Shown here: positions 1 to 8,585 of the stretch, one piece after another
Position numbering within the stretch: the stretch's first letter is position 1
How the letters are laid out: each line of letters opens with the position of its first letter
Assembly (NCBI RefSeq): GCF_024055665.1
Contig: NZ_JAMXMC010000016.1
Span: 1 to 64,000, forward strand
Direction of reading: 5' to 3'
Origin: Ideonella oryzae
Lineage (GTDB): Bacteria > Pseudomonadota > Gammaproteobacteria > Burkholderiales > Burkholderiaceae_C
DNA: 64,000 nt
Program-made: the position numbers and the translations under genes
The notes under the pieces: model-generated
Databases searched by the model: none
Told to the model about the DNA's origin: nothing
What the model saw: the letters and a program-made list of their open reading frames with translations, nothing else

Positions 1-195
1 CCAGCCCGGCAGACCCGAGTCCGCCAGCGCCGTCACCACCGACCACGACACCATCGCACCCACCATCAGCACTTCGCCGTGCGCAAAGTTGATCAGGCTG
101 ATGATCCCGTACACCATCGTGTAGCCCAGCGCCACCAGAGCGTACATGCTCCCCAACACCAAACCGTTGATGATCTGTTGAACGAAGATGTCCAT
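1..195 (-). CDS. livH: Branched-chain amino-acid ABC transporter permease LivH, amino-terminal part
   Basis: Only the first 65 residues are in the window; the gene runs off the left edge. The translation starts MDIFVQQIINGLVLGSMYAL and continues with GYTMVYGIISLINFAHGE, the hallmark first membrane segment of LivH-type permeases of the high-affinity leucine/isoleucine/valine (HAAT) ABC family. LivH forms the inner-membrane channel with LivM and is driven by LivG/LivF. The ATG at 195 is the natural family start. A sigma-54-like element lies about 55 bases upstream. Related substrates such as urea or amides cannot be excluded because the neighbours lie outside the window. Confidence 0.9.
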   Translation of the reverse strand, partial: MDIFVQQIINGLVLGSMYALVALGYTMVYGIISLINFAHGEVLMVGAMVSWSVVTALADSGLPGW

Positions 196-513
196 TCAAA
201 AACCTTGTTGTTGTGCGGCGAGCCGCGTCCAGCCTATGAGGCGCTCTATCGCACGGCTTGTGCCAGCTGGGGTAAGCACCAAGATGGTTCAGGGATAACC
301 CCGCCGTTTTCGGGCCGAAACCACCCGTTTGCCCCGCCCCGGTGCCCTGCCATGCACATCTGCCGTGCGGCGATGGGGCGATGATCCACACCCCACTTTC
401 GACGCCTAGTGCGGTTTTCCACACCGCCACCCCCACCGGGTTCCGAAACGCCGCACAGAACGCGGCGCCGGGTCGCTTCAGGGGTCTCGGCTTTGGGCAC
501 ACTACGCACCCTG
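196..513. other. Intergenic region between livH and dctB
   Basis: This 318-base gap lies between two divergent genes and so should hold both promoters. On the minus strand there is a sigma-54-like element at 250-266. On the plus strand no convincing -10/-35 pair or Shine-Dalgarno could be picked for dctB. A GTG at 409 is in frame with dctB without an intervening stop, so the dctB start could be further upstream than annotated. No RNA gene or repeat was recognised. Confidence 0.5.
250..266 (-). promoter_or_regulatory. Candidate sigma-54 (-24/-12) promoter for livH
   Basis: Read on the minus strand the sequence is TGGCACAAGCCGTGCG, against the RpoN consensus TGGCACG-N4-TTGC. The invariant GG and GC are separated by exactly ten bases, TGGCAC is perfect, and the -12 half is GTGC instead of TTGC. 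Transcription would start near 239 and leave a leader of about 45 bases before livH. Amino-acid transporters are often under NtrC/RpoN control. This is a sequence match only. Confidence 0.4.
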
Positions 514-2382
514 ATGCCCGCGTCCTTCCCCGTTCTGTCCCCGCCGGATGCCCCGCCGCTGCGCCAGCGGCTGCTGCGTTCGGGCCTGCTGGTGCTGGGC
601 GTGCTGGCCTGGGTGGCCCTGGGCAGCTGGGTGGGCTACCGCTGGAATGAACGGGCCGGGCTGGAGAACCTGTCCGCCGTGGCCAACGAGCGGCTGGAGC
701 TCTATGCAGCCACGCTGGAGTCGGAGTTGGCCCGCTATGCCTACCTCCCCAGCCTGATCGCCGCCGATGCCGATGTGCGCGCCCTGCTGCTGCAGCCTCA
801 CTCCAGCACGGCCCGGGAAGCCGCCCGCCTGACCCTGGCCCGCATCGGTGTACGGGCCGGTGCATCCGAGGTGATGCTGACCGACGCCGAGGGCCACCTG
901 CTGGTCAGCAGCGACCCCAACGGCGGCAGCACCCCCGCACCGGAATTGGCCAAGCCCGCGGACCACTTTGCCCGCAACCCCGGTGATGGCAGCACGGACT
1001 ACCTTTTCGTCCACCCGGTGGTGCTGGAGGGCGCCAGCCGCGGCCAGGTTGTGCTCAAGCTCAATCTGGCCCCGCTGGAGGCCACCTGGGTCGACCTGGG
1101 CGCCCGCTCGCAGAGCGAGCGTCTGCTGGTGCTCGATGAGAGTGACACCGTGGTCATCACCTCGGTGCCCCGCTGGAAGTACCGCTGGCTGGCGCCCAAC
1201 CCGGGCGAGATCGGGCCACTGGGACCGCCGCCCCATGCCAATGGTCAGCTCCAGCTGGCGGTGGATCGCCAGCTCAGCCCCTCGGTCAGCCTGGTGAGGG
1301 TCCCCACGGGGGACGGCACGCTGCCGCCGCGTCTGCTGCGCCAGGAGCGCTCACTGTGGGCCCTGGGCGGTCGCCTGCTGAGCCTGTCCGACCCGTCCGA
1401 GGTGTGGCGCCAGGCGCGCACCGCAGCCTGGGGCGGCGCGGCAGCCGGCGCCCTGGTGGCCAGCCTGCTGCTCTACCTCTTCTTCCGCCGCCGCGCCGAG
1501 CGCCAGCTGCTGCAGGCCCGCAATGCGCTGCAACAGGCGCACGACCAGTTGGAGCGCCAGGTGGACTTGCGCACAACCCAACTGCGCACAACCAACGAGG
1601 AGCTCAAGCGCCAGATCGCGCAGCGCGTGCTGGCCGAGGACGAACTGCAGCAGGCCAGCAAGCTGGCGGTGCTGGGCCAGATGTCCACCGGCATCTCGCA
1701 CGAGATCAACCAGCCACTGACCGCGCTGCGGGTGCTCTCGCGCAACAGCCTGCGCCTGCTGGAGGTTGGCCGCCACGCCGATGTGGCCAGCAACCTGCGC
1801 ACCATCGACGAAATGTCGGAGCGCATGGGCCGCATCGTCACCCAGCTGAAGTCCTTCGCCCGCAAGGACAGCCTGCGCCAGCAGCCGGTGTCGCCGGCCC
1901 TGGCCGTGCGCAACGTGCTGCTGATGCTGGACCACCGACTGCGCCACCAGGACGTGCAGGTCGTGCACGACGTGCCCGAGGCGCTGAGCGCCCAGGGCGA
2001 TGCCAACCGGCTGGAACAGGTGCTGCTGAACCTGGCCGGCAACGCGCTGGACGCCATGGCCAGCACCGACGGTGCCGTGCTCAGCTTCCACGCACGGCGC
2101 GAAGGCGAGCGGGTGTGGATGTCGGTGGAGGACAACGGCCCGGGCATCGACGAGGCCCAGATGGCCCGCCTGTTCGAGCCCTTCTTCACCACCAAGCCCG
2201 CCGGCCAGGGCCTGGGCCTGGGCCTGGTGATCTCGGCCAAGATCGTGCGGGAGTTCGGCGGCACGCTGCGGGCGCAACGCACCGCCCAGGGCATGCGCTT
2301 CGAATTCGACCTGGCCGCCGAGGCGCCCTTCCCTTCGACCGAACACGGGCCCGCCAGCCCTTCCGAGGATGAACATGTTTGA
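514..2382 (+). CDS. dctB: C4-dicarboxylate-type sensor histidine kinase DctB
   Basis: Sensor kinase of 622 residues from this start. An amino-terminal membrane segment (LLRSGLLVLGVLAWVALGSWV) is followed by about 280 periplasmic residues of double-Cache type, a second membrane segment (GGAAAGALVASLLLYLFF), a coiled-coil linker and the kinase core. The phosphoacceptor is His396 in GISHEINQPLTALR, the H-box typical of DctB. The ATP-binding N box (NLAGNALDAM), DNGPGID and the GLGLGLVISAKI box are present. DctB senses C4-dicarboxylates and phosphorylates DctD, whose gene overlaps its end. ATG 514 was chosen because the residues upstream look non-coding; GTG 409 remains possible. No clear ribosome-binding site precedes ATG 514. 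Confidence 0.88.
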   Translation: MPASFPVLSPPDAPPLRQRLLRSGLLVLGVLAWVALGSWVGYRWNERAGLENLSAVANERLELYAATLESELARYAYLPSLIAADADVRALLLQPHSSTAREAARLTLARIGVRAGASEVMLTDAEGHLLVSSDPNGGSTPAPELAKPADHFARNPGDGSTDYLFVHPVVLEGASRGQVVLKLNLAPLEATWVDLGARSQSERLLVLDESDTVVITSVPRWKYRWLAPNPGEIGPLGPPPHANGQLQLAVDRQLSPSVSLVRVPTGDGTLPPRLLRQERSLWALGGRLLSLSDPSEVWRQARTAAWGGAAAGALVASLLLYLFFRRRAERQLLQARNALQQAHDQLERQVDLRTTQLRTTNEELKRQIAQRVLAEDELQQASKLAVLGQMSTGISHEINQPLTALRVLSRNSLRLLEVGRHADVASNLRTIDEMSERMGRIVTQLKSFARKDSLRQQPVSPALAVRNVLLMLDHRLRHQDVQVVHDVPEALSAQGDANRLEQVLLNLAGNALDAMASTDGAVLSFHARREGERVWMSVEDNGPGIDEAQMARLFEPFFTTKPAGQGLGLGLVISAKIVREFGGTLRAQRTAQGMRFEFDLAAEAPFPSTEHGPASPSEDEHV

Positions 2383-3712
2383 CGGCTACCACGTGATCTA
2401 CATCGAGGACGACCCCCCGGTGCGCTCCAGCGTGGCGCAGACGCTGGAGCTCTCCGGCCTGGCGGTCAAGGCCTTCGGCACCGCCGAGGACGCCCTGCCC
2501 CACATCACCGAAGGGGCCCAGGCCATCGTCATCACCGATGTGCGCCTGCCGCGCATGGACGGCATGACGCTGCTGGAAAAGGTGCAGGAGATCGATGCCG
2601 GTCTGCCGGTGGTGGTGGTGACCGCGCATGGCGACATCTCGATGGCGGTGCGGGCCATGCGGGCCGGTGCCTACGACTTCCTGGAGAAGCCCTTCGACCC
2701 CGAGCGCTTCGTCGAGACCGCCATCCGCGCGCTGGACAAGCGGGTCATGCGCATGGCGCTGGAAGACCTGCGGACGCAGCTGCAGCAGCGCATCGGCATC
2801 GAGTCGGTGCTGCTGGGCCATTCCTCGGCCATGCAGGAGGTGCGGCGCAAGGTGCTGCGCCTGGCCGCCACCTCGGCCGACGTGATGATCCTGGGCGAGA
2901 CGGGCACCGGCAAGGAGCTGGTGGCCCGCTGCCTGCACGACCAGAGCAACCGGCGCGACCGCAACTTCGTGGCGATCAATTGCGGCGGTCTGCCCGAAAC
3001 CCTGTTCGAGAGCGAGCTGTTCGGCCACGAGCCGGGCGCCTTCACCTCGGCGGGCAAGCGCCGTATCGGCAAGATCGAGCACGCCAACGGCGGCACCCTG
3101 CTGCTCGACGAGATCGAATCGATGCCGATCCAGATGCAGATCAAGTTGCTGCGGGTGCTGCAGGAACGCAAGCTCGAGCGCCTGGGCTCCAACGAGGAAC
3201 TGCCGATCAATCTGCGCGTGGTGGCGGCCACCAAGTGCGACCTGCGCGAACTGAGCGAGCAGCAGAAGTTCCGCGCCGACCTCTACTACCGCCTGAACGT
3301 GGCCCAGGTGCAGCTGCCGCCCCTGCGCGAGCGGCGCGAGGACATCCCGCTGCTGTTCGAGTACTTCGTCGGCCAGGCCGCCGAACGCTACGAACTGAGC
3401 GCGCCCGAGCTGAGCCCCGAGCGTCTGCGCGACCTGATGGCCCACGACTGGCCGGGCAATGTGCGGGAGATCCGCAACGCGGCCGACCGCTTCGTGCTGG
3501 AAGGCGACCTGGGCGAATTGCTGGCCGATGCCGGCAGCGACCCGGTGCCCCTGGCGCAGCAGATGGACAAGGTGGAAAAGGCCCTGATCGAGCAGGCGCT
3601 GCAGCGCTGCCAGGGTCGCATGCAGGATGTGATGCAGCAGCTGGGCACGCCCAAGAAGACGCTGTACGACAAGCTGCACCGGCACGGGATCGACCCCGGC
3701 CGCTTCCGCTGA
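2369..3712 (+). CDS. dctD: Sigma-54-dependent response regulator DctD
   Basis: A 447-residue NtrC-family activator. The receiver domain occupies about residues 8-120, with phosphoacceptor Asp57 in ITDVRLPRMDG. The AAA+ domain has Walker A GETGTGKE (176-183), the sigma-54-contacting GAFTSA loop (223-228) and Walker B GGTLLLDEIES. The carboxy end carries a Fis-type helix-turn-helix (IEQALQRCQGRMQDVMQQLG). Phosphorylated by DctB, it would activate RpoN promoters, classically those of dicarboxylate transporters, none of which is visible here. It overlaps dctB by 14 bases, which implies translational coupling. A second ATG two codons downstream is an alternative start. Confidence 0.92.
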   Translation: MNMFDGYHVIYIEDDPPVRSSVAQTLELSGLAVKAFGTAEDALPHITEGAQAIVITDVRLPRMDGMTLLEKVQEIDAGLPVVVVTAHGDISMAVRAMRAGAYDFLEKPFDPERFVETAIRALDKRVMRMALEDLRTQLQQRIGIESVLLGHSSAMQEVRRKVLRLAATSADVMILGETGTGKELVARCLHDQSNRRDRNFVAINCGGLPETLFESELFGHEPGAFTSAGKRRIGKIEHANGGTLLLDEIESMPIQMQIKLLRVLQERKLERLGSNEELPINLRVVAATKCDLRELSEQQKFRADLYYRLNVAQVQLPPLRERREDIPLLFEYFVGQAAERYELSAPELSPERLRDLMAHDWPGNVREIRNAADRFVLEGDLGELLADAGSDPVPLAQQMDKVEKALIEQALQRCQGRMQDVMQQLGTPKKTLYDKLHRHGIDPGRFR

Positions 3713-3729
3713 AGAACGTTCCTCAGCGG
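3706..3729. terminator. Inverted repeat spanning both stop codons of convergent dctD and binding-protein genes
   Basis: CCGCTGA at 3706-3712 and TCAGCGG at 3723-3729 form a seven-base-pair stem with a ten-base loop. Each arm contains the TGA stop of one of the two convergent genes. There is no T-run on either side, so this is at best a weak bidirectional terminator. It may simply reflect both proteins ending in an Arg codon CGC followed by TGA. Confidence 0.35.
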
Positions 3730-4664
3730 TACACCGCCGGGTCGGGTGAATCGGTCGGGTGGGCAATCACCCGCTGCAGGGCCGGGCTCATCGGCAGCTG
3801 CAGGTTGATGTGCCGCGGCGGGATGGGCTGCAGGAACCACTTGGCGTAGATGGCCTGGATCTCGCCGCTGCGGTACAGGCCCGCCAGCACGTCATCCACC
3901 AGGCGCTTGAACACCGGATCGCCCTTGCGCAGCACCAGGGCATAGGGCTCGCTGGTCAGCGGCGTCGGGGCGATCATGTACTCGGCGGAATCGGGCGCCT
4001 CGGCCAGCAGGCTCTGCAGCAGCACGTCGTCCATGGCGTAGGCGGCGGCCTGGCGCGCCGTGACCATGCGGAAGCCCTCGATGTCGTAGAGCCCGGCCAG
4101 GATCTTCATCTCCAGCCCCCGGCGGCGGTTCTCAGCCTGCAGGAACTGGATGCTGGTGGTGGCCAGCGTGGTGGCCACCGGGCGGCCGCGCAGGTCGTCC
4201 AGGCTGAGCACCGGCGCGTCCTTGCGAGACAGCAGCTTGCTGCTGGCCACGAAGATGGTCAGAGAGAAGGCCACCTGGCTCTCGCGCTCAACATTGTGGG
4301 TGGTGACGCCGCATTCCAGGTCGGCCGTGCCGTTGGCCACCAGCGGCAGGCGGGTGGCCGAACTGACCCCCATCATCCGCACCTCCAGATCGGGCATCTC
4401 CAGGCGCTGACGCACCGCCCGCACCACCTGGCGGCACAGGTCCACGCTGTAGCCCACCGGCTGGCGGTCCAGGTTCAGGTAGGAGAACGGCGGCGAGGAC
4501 AGCCGGTAGCCCACCGTGATCAGGCCGGTGTCATGGATCTTGCGCAGCGTGGGCGAAGCGGCGTACGCCGGCGGCTCGACCGCTGCCGCGGGCATTCCCC
4601 CCGCGAAGCCGAGGGCCATGGCCAGGAAGGCGAAGGAAAGGAAGGGGGACGCGCGGACTGCCAT
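3723..4664 (-). CDS. Periplasmic amino-acid-binding protein of an ABC transporter (family 3 SBP)
   Basis: From the ATG at 4664 the product is 313 residues with a clear signal peptide (MAVRASPFLSFAFLAMALGF, then GGMPAAAVE). The mature protein has the family-3 solute-binding pattern: TGLITVGYRLSSPPFSYLNL, GYSVDLCRQVV, NGTADLECGVTTHNVER and a closing GEIQAIYAKWFLQPI. Such proteins usually bind glutamate/aspartate or other polar amino acids and deliver them to a membrane permease. No permease or ATPase gene is next to it, so it is an orphan here. It is convergent with dctD, ten bases apart. An in-frame start at 4709 would lengthen it by 15 residues but would spoil the signal peptide. Confidence 0.87.
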   Translation of the reverse strand: MAVRASPFLSFAFLAMALGFAGGMPAAAVEPPAYAASPTLRKIHDTGLITVGYRLSSPPFSYLNLDRQPVGYSVDLCRQVVRAVRQRLEMPDLEVRMMGVSSATRLPLVANGTADLECGVTTHNVERESQVAFSLTIFVASSKLLSRKDAPVLSLDDLRGRPVATTLATTSIQFLQAENRRRGLEMKILAGLYDIEGFRMVTARQAAAYAMDDVLLQSLLAEAPDSAEYMIAPTPLTSEPYALVLRKGDPVFKRLVDDVLAGLYRSGEIQAIYAKWFLQPIPPRHINLQLPMSPALQRVIAHPTDSPDPAVYR

Positions 4665-4753
4665 GGGGGGGACCTGTCGATCATTGTGACAAATCAGGGC
4701 GGGTGTCACCTGGGCACTGGCCCCAGGTCGAGAGGCGCCTTAGCATCCGCCCC

Positions 4754-5998
4754 ATGCGCTCCGCTCCCGACTTCCGCGATCCGGCCTTTCTGCAGCAGCA
4801 CCTGCTGCAGACCATGGCGTTCTACGATGGCCGCTGCGTGGACCCCCGTGGCGGGCTCTACCAGTTCTACCGGGACGACGGCAGCGTCTACGACCACACC
4901 ACCCGGCACCTGGTGAGCAGCACGCGCTTTGTCGTGACCCACGCCATGATGGCCCGCCGCTTTCCCGATCATCCCCGGGCCGCGGGCTGGCAAGACACGG
5001 CCCGCCACGCCCTGCGCTTCGTGCAGGACATCCACCGTGACGAGGCCAACGATGGCTACCTGTGGCTGCTGCGCTGGCGCGACGGGCAGCGCGACGTGCT
5101 GGACGCCACCCAGCATGCCTATGGCCTGGCCTTTGTGCTGCTGGCCCAGGCCCAGGCCCTGCTGAGCGGGCTCGAAGAGGCCCGTCCGGCCCTGCAGCAA
5201 ACCTTGGCGCTGATGGAACGGCACTTCTGGGAACCGGGCGCCAGCCTGTACGCCGACGAGGCTGGCCCCGACTGGACCCTGCACGCCTACCGGGGCCAGA
5301 ACGCCAACATGCATGCCTGCGAAGCCCTGATGGCCGCCTTTGAGGCCACGGGCGACCGCTTCTGCCTGCAGCGTGCCCACGCCCTGGCGCAACAGGTCAC
5401 CCAAACCCTGGCCGGGCGTTGCCATGGCTGGGTCTGGGAGCATTTCCACGCCGACTGGACGCCGGACTGGGACTTCAACCGGCACGACCCCGCCAACCTG
5501 TTCCGTCCCTGGGGCTACCAGGTCGGCCACTGGACGGAGTGGGCCAAGCTGCTGCTCACGCTGGAACGGCTCAGCCCACCGGACGCCGACACCGGCTGGA
5601 TGCTGCCACGGGCCCGCGAACTGTTTGCGGCCGCCGTCCATCTGGGCTGGGACAACGTCCATGGCGGCCTGGTCTATGGCCTGGGGCCCCTGGGCGATCC
5701 GGCCACGGACACCCATCTGAAGGTGAGCGACGGCGACAAGTACCACTGGGTCCAGGCCGAGACCCTGGCCGCCGCGGCCGCGCTGGCCCAGCGCACCGGC
5801 GAAGGGGGCTACTGGGACTGGTACGACCGAATCTGGGCCTATGTCTGGCGCCACTTCGTGGATCACGACCACGGTGCCTGGTACCGCATCCTGGGGCCGG
5901 ACAACCGCAAGCTGACCGACGAGAAGAGCCCTGCCGGCAAGGTGGATTACCACAACCTCGGCGCCTGCCACGAGGTGCTCGACACCCTGGCCCGCTGA
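4754..5998 (+). CDS. AGE-family sugar epimerase/isomerase (mannose isomerase-like)
   Basis: A 414-residue protein of the N-acylglucosamine 2-epimerase (AGE) (alpha/alpha)6-barrel superfamily. Characteristic stretches are AFYDGRCVDPRGGLYQFY near the start, YRGQNANMHACEALMAAFEAT in the middle and KYHWVQAETLAAAAAL towards the end, matching the catalytic-barrel helices of bacterial mannose isomerases and the YihS group. It probably interconverts an aldose and ketose (mannose/fructose type) in the cytoplasm; the substrate cannot be read from sequence. ATG 4754 was preferred over an in-frame start at 4703 because the family begins close to DFRDPAFLQQHL. It stands alone, with no sugar transporter beside it. 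Confidence 0.82.
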   Translation: MRSAPDFRDPAFLQQHLLQTMAFYDGRCVDPRGGLYQFYRDDGSVYDHTTRHLVSSTRFVVTHAMMARRFPDHPRAAGWQDTARHALRFVQDIHRDEANDGYLWLLRWRDGQRDVLDATQHAYGLAFVLLAQAQALLSGLEEARPALQQTLALMERHFWEPGASLYADEAGPDWTLHAYRGQNANMHACEALMAAFEATGDRFCLQRAHALAQQVTQTLAGRCHGWVWEHFHADWTPDWDFNRHDPANLFRPWGYQVGHWTEWAKLLLTLERLSPPDADTGWMLPRARELFAAAVHLGWDNVHGGLVYGLGPLGDPATDTHLKVSDGDKYHWVQAETLAAAAALAQRTGEGGYWDWYDRIWAYVWRHFVDHDHGAWYRILGPDNRKLTDEKSPAGKVDYHNLGACHEVLDTLAR

Positions 5999-6027
5999 CT
6001 GAATCCGGGATTCCTCGCCCCCTGGCG

Positions 6028-6056
6028 AACAACACCGGGGTGCTTTCCGTGTTGTT
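6028..6056 (+). terminator. Hairpin downstream of the AGE gene
   Basis: AACAACAC at 6028-6035 pairs with GTGTTGTT at 6049-6056 around a 13-base loop, 30 bases after the AGE stop. Eight pairs but AT-leaning, and no U-run follows. It is either a weak terminator or part of the leader of the following chemoreceptor gene. Confidence 0.3.
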
Positions 6057-6164
6057 TGACCGTTTCAGATTTCCCTGACTGCGTCACCATCGGCCCCAAG
6101 AGACCAATTGCCGCTGCGGGTCGCTCATGCCCTGCCTGCAGCCCAAGACAAGGGGACAGTGACC

Positions 6165-8585
6165 ATGGGGATTCTTCGCATCGTGATGCGTGCAGGCAAC
6201 CGCCTGATGCGCCGGCTGAGCATGCCGCTCAAGCTCTCCTTGCTGGGGAGCATGCTGCTGATTCCTCTGCTGATCAACGTGGTCACCGGTGCGCTGCACG
6301 ACCAGGAGGCCATCCGCGTCACCCGGGCCGAGCGCCAGGGACTGGCGCTGGTGATGCCGCTGTCGCAAACGGCCTACGAAGTCCAGGTGCATCGCGGGCT
6401 GGCCAACCGAGTCATGCGCGGCGACGGCAGTGCGCAGGCGTCCCTGGCCCAAAGCGCTGAACGGCTCAAAGCCCACCTGGGCGAAGTCGACCAGGCGCTC
6501 GCCCAGACCGACGCGTTTGCCGCCAAGGATGAGTGGTCATCGCTGCGCACGGCGCTGGAGGGGCTCGCCGGCCCGACGGCCCAGGGCGAGCCCGCAGCCG
6601 TCTTTGCAGATCACACGGACCGCATCGAGGGCCTGCGCAACCTCATCACCACCGTGGCCGAGCGCTCTTCCCTGCTGCTCGACCCGGACGCCGACACCTA
6701 CTTCCTGATGTCGCTGTCCACCCTGGAAGCCCTGCCCTGGACCGAGCACCTGGGGCAGGTTCGCGGACTGGGCGCCGGACTGCTGGCGGCCGGACAGGCC
6801 AGCGCCCAGGAGCGGGCCACCGTACTGGCCCACGGCGCTGCGCTCCAGTCCATCCTGCATGATGTGCAATTCTCGGTGGGTGCCCTCGGACGCGTCGACG
6901 TGGCCGCCCCCAAAGGCTGGCAGGAGGCCCGCGACAACACCGAGCGTCTGGCTCAGTCACTGAAGCAGAGCTTCGCCGCCGAGCCCTTGCAGGGCGATGC
7001 CGCCGGATTCTTCACCCAGGTCAGCAGCGTGATCGATGCGGTCAAGGGCTTCCAGGGCGCTGCCGCGCAGGAACTGAGCAAGCGCCTGACCCTGCGCGAG
7101 ACGCATCTGGTGAACATGTTCTGGGTGAAGATGGGGGTCAGCGTGATCGGTCTGGTGCTGATGCTCTACCTGAGCTTCAGCTTCTACGGCAGCGTCATGG
7201 GCGCACTGCGCGCGCTCCAGCACAGCGTGAAGGCCATGTCCGCCGGCGACATGGCCCACAGCGTCAAGATCGAAGGCAGCGACGAGATCGCCGACATGGG
7301 CAATGGCATCGAGCAGATGTCGGGCCAACTCTCGGCCATGGTGGCCGACATCCGCAGCAGCGCCATCCGCGTGGGCTATGCCGGCCAGCAAGCCGCCGCC
7401 CGTGGCCAGGCTCTGGCCGAGCGCACCGACGCCCAGGCGGCCAGCCTGCGTCAGACCATGGCCACGGTCAGCCAGCTCAGCGAAGCGGTCACGGTCAATG
7501 CCCAGGCGGCCCAGGAACTCGACCACCTGACCCAGGCCCTGCGCGAGCGGGCCGAGGCCGGGGGCACTGCCATGCAGCAGACGGTGGGGGCCATGGGCTC
7601 GCTGGAGGGCAGCTCTCGCCGCATGAGCGAGATCATCAGCGTGATCGACGGCATCGCCTTCCAGACCAACATCCTGGCCCTGAATGCCGCCGTGGAAGCG
7701 GCCCGTGCGGGCGAGGCCGGCCGCGGCTTTGCCGTGGTGGCCACCGAGGTCCGGCAGCTGGCCCAGCGCAGTGCATCGGCGGCGGCGGAAATCCGCACGC
7801 TGATCGGCCAGTCCGGTGAAGAGGTGGCCCGCTCGGTCACCCGCATCCAATCGGTGGGACAGACCCTGAACCAGGTGGTGGACGGCGTGCGCAATGTGTC
7901 GGACCGCCTGCGCACCATCGCCGAGGCCAGCACCCAGCAAAGCGTGGGTCTGGCCGAGGTGACCAAGACCGTCGGCGCCTTGGAAGACATCACGCTGCAG
8001 AACGCGACCATGGTGGAGGAATCGGCCAAGGATGCCAGCGAACTGGTGCACCGGGCCCAGGCCCTGGGCGAAGCCGTCGCCTCGATCCGGCTGCGCCAGG
8101 GCAGCGCCGACGAGGCCTGCGCCCTGGTGGAGAAGGCCCACGCCCTGGTCAGCCGCGACGGCGTGGAGCGCGCCAGCCAGGTCTTCACCCGGGCCGATGG
8201 CGGCTTCATCGACCGCGACCTCTACATCTTCATCGTCGACCGCGAGGGCCGCTACCTGGTCCACGGCCTGAAGCCGGCCATGAACGGCCACCGCGTGCAC
8301 GAACTGCCCGGCATCGACGGTGACCGCTTCGTGCACGAGGCCTGGGCCGCCGCCTCGGCCAATGGCCAGCACTGGGTGGAGTACGACATCGTCAACCCCG
8401 ACACCGGCAAGGTGCAACCCAAGGCCAGCTATGTGGTGGCCCTGAACGACCGGCTGCTGCTGGGCTGCGGCATCTACCGCAGCACCAGCGCTGCCAGCGC
8501 CGTACCGTCATCGGCCGGGGCCGACCACCAGGCTGCTCCGGCCGGTTCCACCGCGGGCTCAATGCCCCAGGCTCTCCCCGCCTGA
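6165..8585 (+). CDS. Methyl-accepting chemotaxis protein with a carboxy-terminal Cache domain
   Basis: An 806-residue chemoreceptor. Membrane segments lie at about residues 22-41 and 318-342 around a helical periplasmic sensor region; a HAMP domain follows, then the signalling hairpin with its conserved tip ([20 protein letters not shown], about 494-513). Unusually, a further domain follows the hairpin at about 650-773 ([19 protein letters not shown] ... [16 protein letters not shown] ... LLGCGIYRS), which reads as a single Cache_2-type ligand domain. By topology it should be cytoplasmic. The start at 6165 has an AGGGGA ribosome-binding site nine bases upstream. No CheW-binding pentapeptide (NWETF-like) tail is present. 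The end overlaps the convergent RND gene by 27 bases. Confidence 0.93.
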   Translation: MGILRIVMRAGNRLMRRLSMPLKLSLLGSMLLIPLLINVVTGALHDQEAIRVTRAERQGLALVMPLSQTAYEVQVHRGLANRVMRGDGSAQASLAQSAERLKAHLGEVDQALAQTDAFAAKDEWSSLRTALEGLAGPTAQGEPAAVFADHTDRIEGLRNLITTVAERSSLLLDPDADTYFLMSLSTLEALPWTEHLGQVRGLGAGLLAAGQASAQERATVLAHGAALQSILHDVQFSVGALGRVDVAAPKGWQEARDNTERLAQSLKQSFAAEPLQGDAAGFFTQVSSVIDAVKGFQGAAAQELSKRLTLRETHLVNMFWVKMGVSVIGLVLMLYLSFSFYGSVMGALRALQHSVKAMSAGDMAHSVKIEGSDEIADMGNGIEQMSGQLSAMVADIRSSAIRVGYAGQQAAARGQALAERTDAQAASLRQTMATVSQLSEAVTVNAQAAQELDHLTQALRERAEAGGTAMQQTVGAMGSLEGSSRRMSEIISVIDGIAFQTNILALNAAVEAARAGEAGRGFAVVATEVRQLAQRSASAAAEIRTLIGQSGEEVARSVTRIQSVGQTLNQVVDGVRNVSDRLRTIAEASTQQSVGLAEVTKTVGALEDITLQNATMVEESAKDASELVHRAQALGEAVASIRLRQGSADEACALVEKAHALVSRDGVERASQVFTRADGGFIDRDLYIFIVDREGRYLVHGLKPAMNGHRVHELPGIDGDRFVHEAWAAASANGQHWVEYDIVNPDTGKVQPKASYVVALNDRLLLGCGIYRSTSAASAVPSSAGADHQAAPAGSTAGSMPQALPA

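Noticed and set aside
6057-6164. Sigma-28 flagellar-type promoter for the chemoreceptor
   Set aside because: No TAAA-N15-GCCGATAA-like match was seen in the upstream region.
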